The notes beneath the pieces were generated by a model. That model was not told where the DNA came from and did not search any database. It saw nothing but the letters and a program-made list of their open reading frames with translations. A stretch of DNA of 64,000 bases from JAAYCB01 sp012744395 (GTDB lineage Bacteria > Planctomycetota > Planctomycetia > Pirellulales > Thermoguttaceae): the NCBI GenBank assembly GCA_028703175.1, contig JAQVNJ010000003.1:42892-106891 (forward strand), in the 5' to 3' direction. A program made the translations under genes and the position numbers. This document shows positions 61,466 through 64,000 of the stretch, one piece after another (position 1 is the first letter of the stretch; each line of letters begins with the position of its first letter).

Positions 61466-64000
61466 ATGTTCTCGCGGTTCTTCATCGACCGGCCGATCCT
61501 GGCTTCGGTGCCCTCGATCATCATCACGCTGCTCGGGCTGGCGGCCGTCTTCTCGCTGCCGGTGGCCCAGTATCCCGAGGTCACGCCGCCGACGGTCCGG
61601 GTCTCCTGCACCTACCCGGGGGCCAGCGCCGAGGTCGTCGCCGACACGGTCGCCGCCCCGATCGAGCAGCAGATCAACGGCGTGGAAGACATGCTCTACA
61701 TGTCGTCGCAATCCAGCAACGACGGCGCCTACAGCCTGAACGTGACCTTCAAGGTCGGCACGGACCGGGACATGGCCCAGGTGCTCGTGCAGAACCGCGT
61801 CGCGCTGGCCCTGCCCACGCTGCCCGACCTGGTGCGGGCGATCGGCGTGACCACCAAGAAGCGGTCGCCCGAGCTGATGCTGATCGTGAACATGATTTCG
61901 CCCCGGGGGAGCCGCGACCAGCTCTACTTGAGCAACTACGCGTTGATTTTCATCCGCGAAGAGCTGGCGCGGCTCGACGGGGTCGGCGACGTGGCGATCT
62001 TCGGGCAGCGCGACTACAGCATGCGCGTCTGGCTCAATCCCGATCGCCTGGCCTCGCGGGGCATGACCTCCGGCGACGTGGTCCGCGCGCTCCGCGAGCA
62101 GAACGTCCAGGTCGCTGCCGGCCAGGTCGGGCAGCAGCCCGCCGCCGAGGGGATCGATTTCCAGAACACGATGACGACCCTCGGCCGGCTGAACGATCCC
62201 GACCAGTTCGCCGACATCGTGGTCAAGACCGGCGGCGACGGCCAGATCGTCCGGCTCCGCGACATCGGCCGGGTTGAACTCGGCGCCAGAAGCCAGGACG
62301 TGAGCAATGTCCTGGACGGCATGCCCTCGGCCGGCATCGGGGTGTTTCAGCTTCCCGGATCGAACGCCCTGGCGACCGCCGCGCGGATCAAGGCGAAGAT
62401 GAACGAGCTCAGCCAGCGGTTCCCCGAGGACGTCGATTACCGGATCGTCTACGACACGACCCCCTACATCGCCGAGTCGATCCACGAGGTGTTCAAGACC
62501 CTCCGCGACGCGGTGATCCTCGTGGCCCTGGTGGTGATCGTCTTCCTCCAGAACTGGCGTTCGGCGCTGATCCCGTTGATCGCCGTGCCCGTGGCGGTGA
62601 TCGGCACATTCGCCGCGATGGCGGCGTTCGGTTTCAGCCTGAACACCCTGTCGCTTTTCGGGCTCGTGCTGGCGATCGGGATCGTCGTCGACGACGCGAT
62701 CGTCGTCGTCGAGGCCACGGAGCGCCACATCGAGCACGGCTTGTCGCCCTACGCGGCGGCCTGCAAGGCGATGGAAGAGGTCTCCGGGGCGCTGGTGGCG
62801 ATCGGGCTGGTGCTCTCCTGCGTGTTTCTGCCCTGCGTGTTTCTGACCGGGATCAGCGGGATGTTCTTCCGGCAGTTCGCCCTGACGATCGCGGTTTCGA
62901 CGCTGCTTTCGGTGATCAACGCGCTGACGCTCAGCCCGGCCCTCTGCGCCCTGCTGCTCAAGCCGCGGCACGAGCAGCGCGATTGGTTGACGCGGATCTT
63001 GGATTTCGCCTTCGGCTGGTTCTTCCGCCTGTTCAACGCCACGTTCCGCGTCTCCACGGCGGCCTACACGCGGGCCGTCGGCAAGCTGCTGCGCGTCAGC
63101 GCCCTGGTGCTCCTGGTCTACGGCGGATTGGTCTACCTGACCGGATGGAGCGTCCAGCGCGTTCCCACGGGGTTCATTCCCACCCAGGACCAGGGATACG
63201 TCTACGCCGTCGTGCAGCTGCCCGATTCGGCCTCGCTGAAGCGGACCGAGGAGGCGATGCAGCGCGTCGACGGGGTGATCCGCTCCACGCCCGGGGTGGC
63301 CCACACGCTGCGCACCGCCGGGATGTCGTTCGTGCTCCAGGCCAACGGCTCGCACCTGGGCAACATGTTCATCGTTCTCGATCCGTTCGAGAAGCGGCGC
63401 TCGCCCGAGCTGTCCGCCGACGCGATCATGAAGACGATCCGCCAGCGGCTCGCGGCGGAGATCGACGAGGCGACGGTCGGCGTGTTCGGATCGCCGCCGA
63501 TCCGCGGCCTGGGGAGCACGGGCGGTTTCCGGATCATGATCGAGGATCGCGGCGGCGAGGGCTTCGAAGCGATCCAGGCGCAAACCGACGCCCTGATCGC
63601 GGCGGGCAACAGCCAGCCGGGGCTGGTGGGGCTGTTCAGCGTGTTCCGCGCAAACACCCCCCGGCTGTTCGTCGACGTCAACCGCACCAAGTGCAAGTCG
63701 ATGGGACTGCCGCTCAGCGAAGTCTTCGAGGCCCTCCATGTCAACATGGGTGGGCTGTACATCAACGATTTCAACCTCTTCGGCCGCACGTGGCAGGTCA
63801 ACGCCCAGGCCGACATCCCCTTCCGCATGGAGCCCGGCGACGTCCGCCGGCTGCGGGTGCGCAACAGCAGGGGGGACATGGTGCCGCTCGGCGCCGTCGC
63901 CTCGGTGCAAAACACCGGCGGGCCGTTCGTGATCAACCGCTACAACATGTATCCGGCGGCTTCGATCAACGGCTCATCGGTCCCCGGAATGAGCACGGGG
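61466..64000 (+). CDS. RND efflux pump permease (HAE1 family), 3' end outside window
   Basis: The frame is open from the ATG after AAGGAGCGG to the last base, giving 845 codons of the usual 1030-1060. It starts MFSRFFIDRPILASV and has the first pore segment YPGASAEVVADTVAAPIE, the proton-relay helix GIVVDDAIVVVEATER (two adjacent Asp), and RNG-type repeats of the second half (IPTQDQGYVYAVVQLPD). It is the drug/proton antiporter of the MexB/AcrB type. It forms an operon with the adaptor. Confidence 0.95.
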   Translation, partial: MFSRFFIDRPILASVPSIIITLLGLAAVFSLPVAQYPEVTPPTVRVSCTYPGASAEVVADTVAAPIEQQINGVEDMLYMSSQSSNDGAYSLNVTFKVGTDRDMAQVLVQNRVALALPTLPDLVRAIGVTTKKRSPELMLIVNMISPRGSRDQLYLSNYALIFIREELARLDGVGDVAIFGQRDYSMRVWLNPDRLASRGMTSGDVVRALREQNVQVAAGQVGQQPAAEGIDFQNTMTTLGRLNDPDQFADIVVKTGGDGQIVRLRDIGRVELGARSQDVSNVLDGMPSAGIGVFQLPGSNALATAARIKAKMNELSQRFPEDVDYRIVYDTTPYIAESIHEVFKTLRDAVILVALVVIVFLQNWRSALIPLIAVPVAVIGTFAAMAAFGFSLNTLSLFGLVLAIGIVVDDAIVVVEATERHIEHGLSPYAAACKAMEEVSGALVAIGLVLSCVFLPCVFLTGISGMFFRQFALTIAVSTLLSVINALTLSPALCALLLKPRHEQRDWLTRILDFAFGWFFRLFNATFRVSTAAYTRAVGKLLRVSALVLLVYGGLVYLTGWSVQRVPTGFIPTQDQGYVYAVVQLPDSASLKRTEEAMQRVDGVIRSTPGVAHTLRTAGMSFVLQANGSHLGNMFIVLDPFEKRRSPELSADAIMKTIRQRLAAEIDEATVGVFGSPPIRGLGSTGGFRIMIEDRGGEGFEAIQAQTDALIAAGNSQPGLVGLFSVFRANTPRLFVDVNRTKCKSMGLPLSEVFEALHVNMGGLYINDFNLFGRTWQVNAQADIPFRMEPGDVRRLRVRNSRGDMVPLGAVASVQNTGGPFVINRYNMYPAASINGSSVPGMSTG

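Noticed and set aside
60179..63910. 1243-codon open frame on the minus strand
   Set aside because: It is opposite a clear RND adaptor and pump. Its low-complexity His/Arg/Gly/Val-rich product is the expected antisense shadow of GC-rich coding DNA.
1..64000. CRISPR array
   Set aside because: No set of three or more regularly spaced direct repeats was seen, and no Cas gene motif.

Overview
The window is GC-rich bacterial chromosome, most likely from a planctomycete or close PVC relative. This is inferred from gene content: several Tat-exported Gfo/Idh/MocA proteins, many secreted glycan-active enzymes, an ECF sigma factor with its own membrane partner, a neutral-ceramidase-like protein, and a loose layout with long decayed spacers. 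No rRNA or marker gene fixes the taxon.

Layout. 0-12.6 kb: secreted carbohydrate enzymes, namely an NlpC/P60-like fragment, a Gfo/Idh/MocA protein, a GH109-type protein, a rhamnosidase-like/acetyl-esterase pair, a sialidase-like beta-propeller, a CBM9-PKD protein and another Gfo/Idh/MocA protein. 12.9-14.6 kb: an array of tRNA and tRNA-like genes behind an attenuator-like leader, interrupted by a palindromic repeat and ending in a truncated slipin gene. 15-30 kb: two unknown ORFs, another Gfo/Idh/MocA protein, a GDPD, a ceramidase-like protein, a protein with a CxxC centre, a TlpA-type thioredoxin and a large secreted glycosidase-like protein, with transposon and gene remnants between them. 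30.3-35.7 kb: tRNA-Pro, an ECF sigma/anti-sigma/PDZ operon, CutA and a clan GH-A hydrolase. 35.8-42.8 kb: a minus-strand block (DUF202, transglutaminase, truncated TSUP, cupin, hydroxylamine reductase and decayed ferredoxin, flavodiiron and ArsR/DsrE genes) that lies between two pieces of a second sialidase-like gene. 43.2-47.9 kb: an N-epsilon-acetyl-beta-lysine (abl) osmolyte operon with a built-in amino-acid ABC transporter and a broken MarR gene upstream. 48.4-54 kb: an M60 metallopeptidase, a fused acetyltransferase-deacetylase and a membrane dipeptidase. 54.5-59.9 kb: a plus-strand cluster for exported sugar processing. 60-64 kb: an RND efflux adaptor and pump behind a sigma70-type promoter, the pump running off the window.

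The functions are consistent with extracellular breakdown of acetylated and sialylated or O-glycosylated polymers (sialidase-like, GH109-like, M60 peptidase, rhamnosidase-like, acetyl-esterase, polysaccharide deacetylase-like), alongside osmolyte synthesis, nitrosative and sulfur stress genes and drug efflux.

The most unusual features are: (i) a 140-bp palindromic element present twice with its core inverted relative to its flanks; (ii) a tRNA array whose members often lack the near-universal U8 and have mismatched acceptor stems, preceded by mutually exclusive RNA hairpins; (iii) sialidase paralogue fragments at three further sites, one making an in-frame three-part chimera with ArsR and DsrE pieces; (iv) a single polypeptide joining a GNAT-like domain to a histone-deacetylase-fold domain.
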